Part shown: in pieces, positions 21,982 through 33,282 of the stretch | Layout: every line of letters starts with the position of its first letter | How positions within the stretch are numbered: the first letter of the stretch is position 1 | Source: Halocaridina rubra | Taxonomy: Eukaryota; Arthropoda; Malacostraca; Decapoda; Atyidae | Reading direction: 5' to 3' | Length of the DNA: 64,000 nucleotides | NCBI GenBank assembly: GCA_037179515.1 | Contig: JAXCGZ010007570.1 | Location: 160,001-224,000, forward strand | Program-made: the position numbers and the translations under genes | The notes under the pieces: generated by a model | Told to the model about the DNA's origin: nothing | The model's database searches: none | Seen by the model: only the letters and a program-made list of their open reading frames with translations

Positions 21982-24804
21982 TTGTTATACACAAATGCTG
22001 ATGGATTAGCTGGTAAGGCAGTAGAATTAAAAGATAGGATTCACAACAGTAAGGCAGATATAGTAGCAATTACAGAGACTAAGTTGAGTGAGGACATAAA
22101 CAGTGTCACAGTTTTTCCTAAGGGCTTCAGAATACTAAGGGTCGAAAGATCTGAGAGGACTGGTGGAGGGATAGCACTGCTCATAAGTGAGAGGATTCAA
22201 GTTGAAGAGATAAACTTGGCTATAGAAAGTGAGTTCAGGGAATTTCTTGTTGCTCGCATAAATACTGGGTCAGAGAGCATTATAATAACTGTTGTATACA
22301 ACCCACCAAGGAACCAAAATAGGCTTGAAATTTATGAGGAAAGTCATATAGGTACGATTGAAGTCATAAACTCAGTTGTTAACATGGCGCGGGAGAAAAA
22401 ATGTAGGATTTTGATTATGGGAGACTTTAATCATAAAGAGATAGATTGGATAAATCTTGACCCACACAGTGGTGAGGACTCCTTTGGGGCAAGATTCCTA
22501 GATTGCGTACAAGGGAATTTCCTACACCAACATGTAATGGAACCAACAAGAGCCAGGGGTGGGGATGAGCCATCACTACTTGATCTGGTGTTCACAGATA
22601 ATGTGTTGGATATTGAAAATATTGAGTATGAACCACCAATTGGAAAGAGTGACCACTGTGTGTTGTTGATGGAGTATATCATTGAAGACATTCTTCCTGA
22701 GAGTAGAGGCACTGAGGACATGAGGAGGAACTATCAGAAAGGAGATTACATCAAAATGAATGAGCTTTTTGCAGTTATTGACTGGAGAACCTTATTTTAC
22801 AACAAATCTGTACAAGAAATGTATGACATCTTTTGTGAGAAATATGGGAAGATTGTAGATTGCTGCATACCTGTCACCAAAGTAGGTGTAATTCATGCCA
22901 GAGAGAAATGGTTCGATAATGGGTGTAAAAGAGCTAAGGAGTGGAGAGACAAATGCTGGAAAAGGTATAGGAGGAGAAAAAACATAAATGCCTGGCAAAC
23001 CTACAAAAGAGCAAGAAATGACTACCTAAGTAAAAGGAGAGAGGCAGAGAAAGATTATGAGAGGGACATCACCAGGAAGGCGAAAGAAAATCCCAAGCTT
23101 TTCCACAGCTTTATCAGAGGAAAACTGAAGGTAAAAGAACAGGTTTTAAGGCTAAAGAGAGCGGATGGAAGCATCACTGAGACGGACGAAGAGATCTGCA
23201 AAGAATTGAACAAGGAGTTTCAGTCAGTATTTACAGTAGAAAATACCCCACCCCCTCAGATTGCAGTGATAGAAGCTCAAGGGCCGGTATTAGAGAACAT
23301 CAACCTTACAGCCACAGAGGTATGCAAAGCGCTGATGGATTTAGATGTTCATAAAGCTACAGGTCCTGATGACATATCCCCTCATGTGCTTAAAAAATGC
23401 GCAAACACAATATCAGTGGCACTAAGTATCATATTTAAGGAGTCATTGGAGTCGGGGGAGATTCCAAGATGCTGGAAACAAGCAAATGTGATACCTATCT
23501 TCAAAAAGGGAAGGAGGGATACGGCTCTGAACTATAGACCAGTTTCCTTGACCAGCATAGTTTGCAAAGTTATGGAGAAACTACTAAGGAAACATATCTC
23601 TCTTCACTTGGAATCCTTCAACTTTTTGTCAGTGAGGCAACATGGCTTCAGAGAAGGAAGATCAACAGTAACAAACTTATTAGAATTTTATGATGAGGTA
23701 AGCCAAATCTTACAGGAAAGAGAGGGCTGGGCAGATTGCATATTCCTAGACTTCCAGAAAGCGTTTGACACTGTTCCACATGGGAGACTTATTAGGAAGC
23801 TGCAATCAATGGCTAGAATAGGTGGAAATGTCTTGGAATGGATAAAAACTTACTTAGAAGGAAGGGAACAGAGGGTTAGAGTAAGACACTCAGTGTCTGA
23901 ATGGAGAAGAGTTAGTAGTGGAGTTCCACAGGGTTCAGTTTTAGGGCCACTTTTGTTCCTTGTATATGTAAATGACCTACCAGAGTCTGTAAATTCATTC
24001 ATGAATATGTTTGCAGATGATGCAAAGATTGTGAAGAAAGTAAAAAACGAGAACAATGGTAGAGAACTTCAGGAGGATCTAAATAATCTGCATGAGTGGT
24101 CAGAAAAGTGGCTAATGAAATTCAATACCTCAAAATGTAAGGTAATGAGAATGGGTACAAGTGCAAGAAGGCCCAAGCTTGACTACTCGGTGGCTGGAGT
24201 ACAACTTCAGGAGACAGAAAATGAGAGAGATCTAGGAGTAAACATATTGGCAGATTTGTCTCCAGAAATACATATAAATGGCGTAGTAAGGGCAGCATAT
24301 GCATTCTTATCAAATGTAAGGGTAGCCTTCAGGCACATGGACAAGGAAATGTTCAGAAATATTTATGTAACCTATGTGAGGCCAAAACTCGAATATGCAG
24401 CCCCCTTTTGGAATCCGCACTTGAAAAAGCACATAGCTAAGCTTGAAAAAGTTCAAAGACATGCCACGAAACTGGTGCCAGAAATACGCAATCTCGGTTA
24501 TGATGAGAGGCTGAGGGAATTAGACTTGCCATCACTCGAAGCTAGAAGAGTAAGGGGGGATATGGTGACAGTCTTTAAATTCCTTCATGGTTATGATAGA
24601 GTGGATAGGGATCGATATTTCGATATGGGTGGCTCTAGAACTAGAGGTCATAGTTTGAAGCTTCGGAAGAAAACTTGTTTGCAGGATGTAAGGAAATACT
24701 TTTTCAGTGTAAGAGTAGTTGATAATTGGAATTCGCTAAGCGAGGAGGTAGTTAATGCTACCTCAATCCATAGTTTTAAGGACAGGTATGATAAGTATCA
24801 CTAA
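21982..24804 (+). CDS. LINE ORF2: APE-type endonuclease plus reverse transcriptase (intact)
   Basis: A 940-residue frame counted from the TTG at 21982; there is no ATG start (the first ATG lies inside the endonuclease at residue 135), and the frame is open back to 21886. Endonuclease (1-230): YTNADGL with N5, ITETKL with E32, RTGGGIALL, VVYNPP, MGDFNHKEIDW with D148/N150, LVFT and GKSDHCVL with S223-D224-H225. Basic linker 300-400. RT (490-720): VIPIFKKG, NYRPVSLTS, RQHGFREGRST, FLDFQKAFD with D590, SGVPQGSVLGPLLF, FADD with D679/D680, WLMKFNTSKC. The C-terminal domain 735-940 is typical of the CR1 group. It nicks target DNA and reverse-transcribes the element RNA. No RNase H domain is present. 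Confidence 0.93.
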   Translation: MLYTNADGLAGKAVELKDRIHNSKADIVAITETKLSEDINSVTVFPKGFRILRVERSERTGGGIALLISERIQVEEINLAIESEFREFLVARINTGSESIIITVVYNPPRNQNRLEIYEESHIGTIEVINSVVNMAREKKCRILIMGDFNHKEIDWINLDPHSGEDSFGARFLDCVQGNFLHQHVMEPTRARGGDEPSLLDLVFTDNVLDIENIEYEPPIGKSDHCVLLMEYIIEDILPESRGTEDMRRNYQKGDYIKMNELFAVIDWRTLFYNKSVQEMYDIFCEKYGKIVDCCIPVTKVGVIHAREKWFDNGCKRAKEWRDKCWKRYRRRKNINAWQTYKRARNDYLSKRREAEKDYERDITRKAKENPKLFHSFIRGKLKVKEQVLRLKRADGSITETDEEICKELNKEFQSVFTVENTPPPQIAVIEAQGPVLENINLTATEVCKALMDLDVHKATGPDDISPHVLKKCANTISVALSIIFKESLESGEIPRCWKQANVIPIFKKGRRDTALNYRPVSLTSIVCKVMEKLLRKHISLHLESFNFLSVRQHGFREGRSTVTNLLEFYDEVSQILQEREGWADCIFLDFQKAFDTVPHGRLIRKLQSMARIGGNVLEWIKTYLEGREQRVRVRHSVSEWRRVSSGVPQGSVLGPLLFLVYVNDLPESVNSFMNMFADDAKIVKKVKNENNGRELQEDLNNLHEWSEKWLMKFNTSKCKVMRMGTSARRPKLDYSVAGVQLQETENERDLGVNILADLSPEIHINGVVRAAYAFLSNVRVAFRHMDKEMFRNIYVTYVRPKLEYAAPFWNPHLKKHIAKLEKVQRHATKLVPEIRNLGYDERLRELDLPSLEARRVRGDMVTVFKFLHGYDRVDRDRYFDMGGSRTRGHSLKLRKKTCLQDVRKYFFSVRVVDNWNSLSEEVVNATSIHSFKDRYDKYH

Positions 24805-24829
24805 GTCTAAAAATGGAACCGATCAGGAG

Positions 24830-24862
24830 ACGGGAAGATACGAGCTTTGGGCTCTTTCCCGT
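24830..24862 (+). promoter_or_regulatory. Conserved hairpin in the LINE 3' UTR (likely RT recognition element)
   Basis: The outer stem ACGGGAA (24830-24836) pairs with TTCCCGT (24856-24862), and the inner stem GAGC (24842-24845) pairs with GCTC (24851-24854) around the loop TTTGG. Nearly every copy in the window ends with this structure about 35 bp before the tail. By analogy with other LINEs, it probably marks the RNA for its own reverse transcriptase. Confidence 0.65.
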
Positions 24863-24892
24863 AAACACAATTAGGTAATCACAATTAGGTAA

Positions 24893-24914
24893 TCACACAC
24901 ACACACACACACAC
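24893..24914 (+). repeat. (CA)n run between LINE copies L12 and L13
   Basis: CA repeat continuing the tail of L12 (GGTAATCACACACA); L13 begins directly after it. Confidence 0.95.
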
Positions 24915-25307
24915 AGCCCCCTTTTCGAATCCACACTTGAGAAAGCACATAAATAAGTTGGAAAAAGTTCAGAGGCATGCCACAAAACTGGTGCTAAAAA
25001 TACGAAATCTCAGTTATGAGGAGAGGCTGAGTGAATTTAGATTTGCCATCACACGAAGCTAAACTAATGAGGGGGGATATGGTTACGGTTTTTGAATTCC
25101 TTCATGGTTTTAACCGTGTGGGTAGGGATCGATATTTTCGATATGGCTGGCTCTAGAACTAGAGGTCATAGTTTGGAGCTTCGGAAGAAAACTTCTTTGC
25201 AGGATGTAAGGAAGTACATTTTTAGTGTAAGAGTAGTTGATAATTAGAATTTGCTAAGTGAGGAGGTAGTTAATGCTAATTCAATTCAAAGTTTTAAGAA
25301 AAAGTAT
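24915..25307 (+). mobile_element. LINE copy L13: old 3' fragment of ORF2
   Basis: This starts at ORF2 residue ~807 (APFSNPHL-like) and stops near residue 935 (SFKKKYG) where it is fused to the tandem array at 25308. Several indels and a stop (GATAATTAGAATTTG) show age. No 3' UTR or tail is present, so its 3' end was lost at the array junction. Confidence 0.85.
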
Positions 25308-27712
25308 GGTTGGGGAATCTGTAATATGAACATAGTGGCATTCAGATTGAATGCGTTCATTCCTAAGTATAGCAGATATAAGCTATAAGGTCTGATTCCT
25401 TTTAACCTTTTGTGGTGTATTGGTAGCGCCTTGACTTAGTAATTATAAGTCCTAGGTTCAAGTCCCGGTCGGGGTAAAAAATGATATATGTTTTCACATA
25501 TGTAATGTGCATATTCAGTTATTGTTGGGCCCGCATGAGATTGGGAGTTGAATTTAATGTGATTATGAAGCAACGTGTGAGGTTGGGGACTCTGTAATAT
25601 GAACATAGTGGCATTCAGATAGAATGTGTTCATTCCTAAGTATAGCAGATTTAAGCTGTAAGGTCTGATTCCTTTTAACCTTCTGTGGTGTAGTTGGTAG
25701 CACCTTGACTTAATAATGATAATGTCCTGGGTTTAAGTCCCGGTCGGGGTAAAAAATTATTCATGTTTTCACATATGTAATGTGCTTATTTGTTTATTGT
25801 TTGGCCCGCATGAGATTGGGAGTTGAATTAAATGCGAAAATGAAGCAGCGAGTGAAGCTGCGGAATCTGTAATATGAACGTAGTGGCATTCAATAAAATG
25901 CGTTCTTTCCTAAGTATAGCAGATATGAGCTATAAGGTCTGATTCCTTTTAACCTTCTGTGGTGTAGTTGGTAGCGTTTTGACTTAGGATTTATAAATCC
26001 TAGGTTCAAGTCCTGGTTGGGGTAAAAAATGATGCATATATTCACATATGTAATGTGCTTATTTGGTTATTGTTGGGCCTGAATGAGATTGGGAGTTGAA
26101 TTAAATGCGAAAATGAAGCCACGAGTGAGGTTGGGAAATCTGTAATATGAACATAGTGGCATTCAGAGAAAATGTGTTCATTCCTAAGTATAGCAGATAT
26201 GAGCTATAAGGTCTGATTCCTTTTAAGCTTCTGTGGTGTAGTTGGTAGCGCCTTGACTTAGTAATTATAAGTCCTAGGTTCAAATCCTGGCCAGGGTAAA
26301 AAATGATTCATGTTTTCACATATGTAATGTGTTTATTGGGTTATTGTTGGGCCCGACTGAGATTGGAAGTTGAATTAAATGCGAATATGAAGCCACGAGA
26401 AATGTTGGGAAATCTGTAATATGAACTTAGTAGCATTCATATAGAATGCATTCATTCCTTAGTATAGCAGATATAAGCTATATGGTCTGATTCCTTTTAA
26501 CTTTCTGTGGTATAGTTGGTAGTGCCTTGACTTAGTAATTTAAGTCCTAGGTTCAAGTCCCAGTCGGGGTAAAAAATGATTCATGTTTTCACATTTATAA
26601 TGTGCTTATTTGGTTATTGTTGAGCCCGAATGAGATTGGGAGTTGAATTAAATGCGAAAATGAAGCCACAAGTGAGGTTGGGGAATCTATAATATGAACA
26701 TAGAGGCATTCAGATAGAATGTGTTCATTCCTAAGTATAGCAGATATAAGCTATAAGGTCTGATTCCTTTTAACCTTCTGTGGTGTAAGTGGTAGCGCCT
26801 TGACTTAGTATTTTTAGGTCCTAGGTTCAAGTCCCGGTTGACGTAAAAATTATTCATGTTTTCACCTATGTTATGTGCTTATTTGGTTATTGTTGGGCCC
26901 GCATGAGATTGGGAGTTGAATTAAATGCGAAAATTAAGTCATGAGTGAGGTTGGGAAATCTGTAATATGAATATAGCGGCATTCAGATAAAATGCGTTCT
27001 TTTCTAAGTATAGCAGATATAAGCTATAAGGTCTGAGTCCTTTTAATCTTCTGTGGTGTGGTTGGTAGCGCTTTGACTTAGTAATTTTAAGTCCTAGGTT
27101 CAAGTCCCGGTCGGGGTAAAAAATGATTCATGTTTTCAATTATGTAATGTGCTTATTTGGTTATTGTTGAGCCCGAATGAGATTGGGAGTTGAATTAAAT
27201 GCGAAAATGAAGCCACGAGTGAGGTTGGGGAATCTATAATATGAACATAGTGGCATTCAGATAGAATGTGTTCATTCCTAAGTATAGCAGATATAAGCTA
27301 TAAGCTCTGATTCCTTTTAACCTTCTGTGGTGTAGGTGGTAGCGCCTTGACTTAGTATTTTTAAGTCTTAGGTTCAAGTCCCGGTTGATGTAAAAAATTA
27401 TTCATGTTTTCACATATGTAATGTGCTTATTTGGTTATTGTTGGGCCCGAATGAGATTGGGAGTTGAATTAAATGCGAAAATGAAGTCACAAGTGAGGTT
27501 GGGGAATCTGTAATATGAATATTGCGGCATTCAGATAAAATGCGTTTATTTCTAAGTATAGCAGATATAAGCTGTAAGGTCTGATTCCTTTTAACCTTCT
27601 GTGGTGTAACTGGTAGCGCCTTGACTTAGTACTTATAAGTCCTAGTTTCAAATCCTGGCAGGGGTAAAAGGTGATTCATGTTTTCACATATGTAATGTGC
27701 TTATTTGCTTAT
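25308..27712 (+). repeat. Tandem array of ~274-bp units, each with a tRNA-like head (9 units)
   Basis: The landmark GGTAG of the tRNA-like box A occurs at 25422, 25696, 25970, 26244, 26518, 26791, 27064, 27338 and 27612, a spacing of 273-274 bp. Each unit has TGGTGTAGTTGGTAGCG (A-box-like), an anticodon-like arm ACTTA-GTAATTA-TAAGT and GGTTCAAGTCC (B-box-like), then a common body (GTTTTCACATATGTAATGTG, GAGATTGGGAGTTGAATTAA, GTATAGCAGATATAAGC). Units differ by roughly 5-10% by eye. The array looks like a tRNA-derived SINE that became a satellite. Whether any head is transcribed is unknown; they are not clean tRNA genes. Confidence 0.9.
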
Positions 27713-27726
27713 ACATATAAATATGT

Positions 27727-27928
27727 AGTCACCGTGGCTCAAGCGGTAGCATACACAACTCTGAGGCGTCAGGTCGACTGTCTGTGCCCGTCACGGTCTG
27801 AGGTTAGCAAGGGCATGCACTCAGGGTAATGATTACATCTGCCAAATCAAGTCCTTCGTAAGAAGGCAGCCGTCCTAGCCCTTGGTAGAAAAGGGAGTCC
27901 ATGACGTAAAACCGGAACAAACAAACAC

Positions 27929-27931
<3 letters not shown>
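27727..27931 (+). mobile_element. tRNA-like SINE copy a
   Basis: The head GTCACCGTGGCTCAAGCGG resembles a tRNA 5' half (A box GGCTCAAGCGGTAGC), with CTCTGAGGCGTCAGGTCGAC as degraded B-box region. The body (CACTCAGGGTAA, CATCTGCCAAATCAAGTCC, GAAAAGGGAGTCCATGACGT) is shared with copies at 28012 and 30185. It ends in ACAAACACACA and then (TA)n. No ORF. Confidence 0.75.

Positions 27932-28010
<79 letters not shown>
27932..28010. repeat. (TA)n tract between two SINE copies
   Basis: About 79 bp of TA at the 3' end of SINE copy a and the 5' end of copy b. Confidence 0.95.
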
Positions 28011-28313
<303 letters not shown>

Positions 28314-29498
28314 CTGTGTGTGTAATTGCCTTATTGTAATTACCTCAGTGAGCTTACAGGAGAGAGCCCAGTGCTCTTAACTCCTCGTTTCATGGTCTGT
28401 TCCATTTTTGTACTCACTGATTCTTATCATATTTGTCCTTAAAACGTTAATTGAGTTAGCATTAACTACCTCCTCGCTTATCAAAATCCAATCACTAACT
28501 ATTCTTACACTAAAAAAAGCACTTCCTTTCATCCTGCAAAGAAGTTTCCATACGAAGCTTCAAAGTATGACACCTAGTTCTAGTCCCAGCCATATCAAAA
28601 TATCGATCAATATCCACTCTGTCATAACCATTGAAGGAATTTCAAAGCCATCACCATATCCCTTGTCATTCCTCTAGCTGCAAATGCTGGTAAGTCTAAT
28701 TCCTTCAGCCTCTCCTCATAACTAAGATTGCGTATTTCTGGCACCAGTTTTGTAGCATGTCTTTGAACTTTTTCCAGCTTATTTTAATGCTTTTTCAAGT
28801 GTGTCTTCCAAAGGGGCTGCATATTTAAGCTTTGGCCTTACATAAGTTACATAATTATTTCGGAACAGTTCCTTGTCCGTGTGTCTGTAGGCTATCCTTA
28901 CATTTGCTAAGAAAGCATATGCAGTCTGTACTGTGTCATTTATTACTCATATATCTCTCTCATTCTCCATCTCTTGTAGTTCTGCACTTGTGTTTGAGTA
29001 TCCAAAATTGGGCCTTCTTGCACTTGTACCCATTCTCATTACCTTTCATTTTGAAGTTTTGACCAGTCATGCAGACTATTTAGGTCTTCTTGAACTTCTC
29101 TACCATTGTTTTCGTATCTTTGTTCACAATCTTTGCATCATCTGTAATCATATTCCAAAATGAATTTACAGATTATGTTAGGCTGTTTACGTATACAGGG
29201 AACAAAAGTGGCCCAAAAACTGAACCTTGTGGAACTCCAATACTAACCTTTTTCCATTCAGACACTGAGTGTCTTGCTGTAACCCTCTGTTCCTTTCCTT
29301 CTAAGTAAGGTTTTATCCATTGTAAGACATTCCCACCTATTCTTTCTATTACTTGCAGCATCTTAATAAGTCTCCTACGAGGGACTGCATGAAATGCCTT
29401 CTGAATATCTAAGAATATGCAATCTGCCTATCCCTCTACTTTCATGTAAGATCCAGCTTACCTCATCATAAACTTCATAATATAACTGTTGATCTGCG
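28314..29498 (-). mobile_element. LINE copy L14: diverged, 5'-truncated CR1-group element
   Basis: A minus-strand copy with many substitutions. Readable: RIGGNVLQWIKPYLEGKEQR and SIGVPQGSVFGPLLFPVYVN (29173-29361), and C-terminal parts near 28440-28740. The hairpin region has drifted, but an AGGAG/CTCCT stem and the GAGC/GCTC inner stem can still pair. Its 5' end on the minus strand abuts (CA)n (TG on plus, 29500-29537). Inactive. Confidence 0.85.
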
Positions 29499-29537
29499 TG
29501 GTGTGTGTGTGTGTGTGTGTGTGTGCGTGTGTGTGTG
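29499..29537 (-). repeat. (CA)n (minus strand) upstream of LINE copy L14
   Basis: TG repeat on plus, directly at the truncated 5' end of L14. Confidence 0.92.
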
Positions 29538-29699
29538 GTATTTTCATTAAAGATTGATATTTTGCAGATTAATAGGATTCATAAGAATAATGGTGCATAA
29601 CTGAATAGATGGGATACTATGTAATGAACTGCAAAAATGATTAATAATTTTTTTTCTCATTTATACCAGCTATGTAATTTGTATGACCCTCCCAACCGC

Positions 29700-30113
29700 T
29701 GATTATTTTATTTTATTCTTGCATAATGACCAACGTGACCTCACCTCACAGGCACTGTGCGGAGATTTGTAGCTCGAGGATTGGTCGGTGGAGCGACTGC
29801 TTCTTCCCATCTACCTCTAGACTTTGGAGCTCTCTTCCTCCTTCTGTCATTCCTAATTATTGTGACCTTTCATCCTTCAAAAAGCGGATCAAACGTCATC
29901 TCAGGGCCTAATCCTCCATATCTCTAGATCCTCAGTACTTTGACTATTTTTTTCATTTCGTCCTCTTTGTGTATCATTACCTCATCTCTGCTTTGTCCAT
30001 AACCTTTTTCTTTTCCTTCATCTTAATGTTCTCGTGCCCGGGCCTTTATTGATTAGGGCATTTTTTTTTTGGGGGGGGCCTGTCCCGGTGCCACACTTAT
30101 TAAAAAAAAAAAT

Positions 30114-30116
<3 letters not shown>
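29700..30116 (+). mobile_element. 3' end of a third LINE family (C-terminal ORF2 piece plus 3' UTR)
   Basis: Positions 29726-29911 encode RHCAEICSSRIGRWSDCF, FPSTSRLWSSLPPSVI and FKKRIKRHLRA, the characteristic end of Jockey/CR1-type ORF2 proteins ('R-S-R----SFFP-T--LWN-LP---F----FK-----L'). After the stop come a T/C-rich 3' UTR, a stretch with GGGGGGGGCCTGTCCCGGTG and an A-rich tail into (TA)n. It differs clearly from the L1-L17 family. A similar 3' tail (CCCATCCTGGTGTCACAATA) occurs near 40050. Confidence 0.7.

Positions 30117-30184
<68 letters not shown>
30117..30184. repeat. (TA)n tract
   Basis: About 68 bp of TA following the LINE 3' end at 29700-30116. Confidence 0.95.
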
Positions 30185-30187
<3 letters not shown>

Positions 30188-30373
30188 TCGGTATTACGTC
30201 ACGAACTCCCTTTTCAACTAAGGGCTAGGACAGTTGCCTTCTTGCGAAGGACTTGTTTTGGCAGATGTAATCGTTACCCTGAGTGTATGCCCTTACTAAC
30301 CTCAGTCCGTGACGGGGTGCGAACCCTCGACCTGCCACCTCAGAGTCGCGGACGCTACCGTTTTGCCACGGAG

Positions 30374-30377
<4 letters not shown>
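30185..30377 (-). mobile_element. tRNA-like SINE copy c (best-preserved tRNA head)
   Basis: On the minus strand this starts GTCTCCGTGGCAAAACGG, followed by TAGCGTCCGCGACTCTGAGG and GTCGAGGGTTCGCACCCCG, in which the B box GGGTTCGCACCC is intact. TCCGT at the 5' end can pair with ACGGA after the B box, as in an acceptor stem. The body is shared with copies a and b. It is flanked by (TA)n on both sides. Confidence 0.78.

Positions 30378-30440
<63 letters not shown>
30378..30440. repeat. (TA)n tract
   Basis: About 63 bp of TA between SINE copy c and a solitary array unit. Confidence 0.95.

Positions 30441-33282
<2,842 letters not shown>

Larger units (their letters stand above)
19985..24893 (+). 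mobile_element. LINE copy L12: apparently complete and intact CR1-group retrotransposon
   Basis: About 4.9 kb in order: 5' UTR (19985-20899), ORF1 (20900-21979), ORF2 (21886/21982-24804), 3' UTR with hairpin (24805-24862) and tail (AATTAGGTAATCAC twice, then CA). It aligns with L6 from the 5' UTR start (GAGTGACTAA...GTGCTTAGTGG) to the tail. Both ORFs are uninterrupted and all recognised catalytic residues are present. The ORF2 C-terminus (YDERLRELDLPSLEARR, RGHSLKLRKK, KYFFSVRVVDNWN) is characteristic of the CR1/L2/Rex group. This is the likely source type for the young copy L17, which shares its private substitutions (RNLGYDER, KTCLQ, HINGVVR). Confidence 0.93.

Noticed and set aside
25408..25480. 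True tRNA gene
   Set aside because: A- and B-box-like segments and an anticodon-like arm exist, but acceptor and T stems pair poorly and all nine units vary; better read as a tRNA-derived repeat.
25308..27712. CRISPR-like array
   Set aside because: The regular period is 274 bp with similar sequence throughout, no short repeats separated by unique spacers, and the sequence is eukaryotic.
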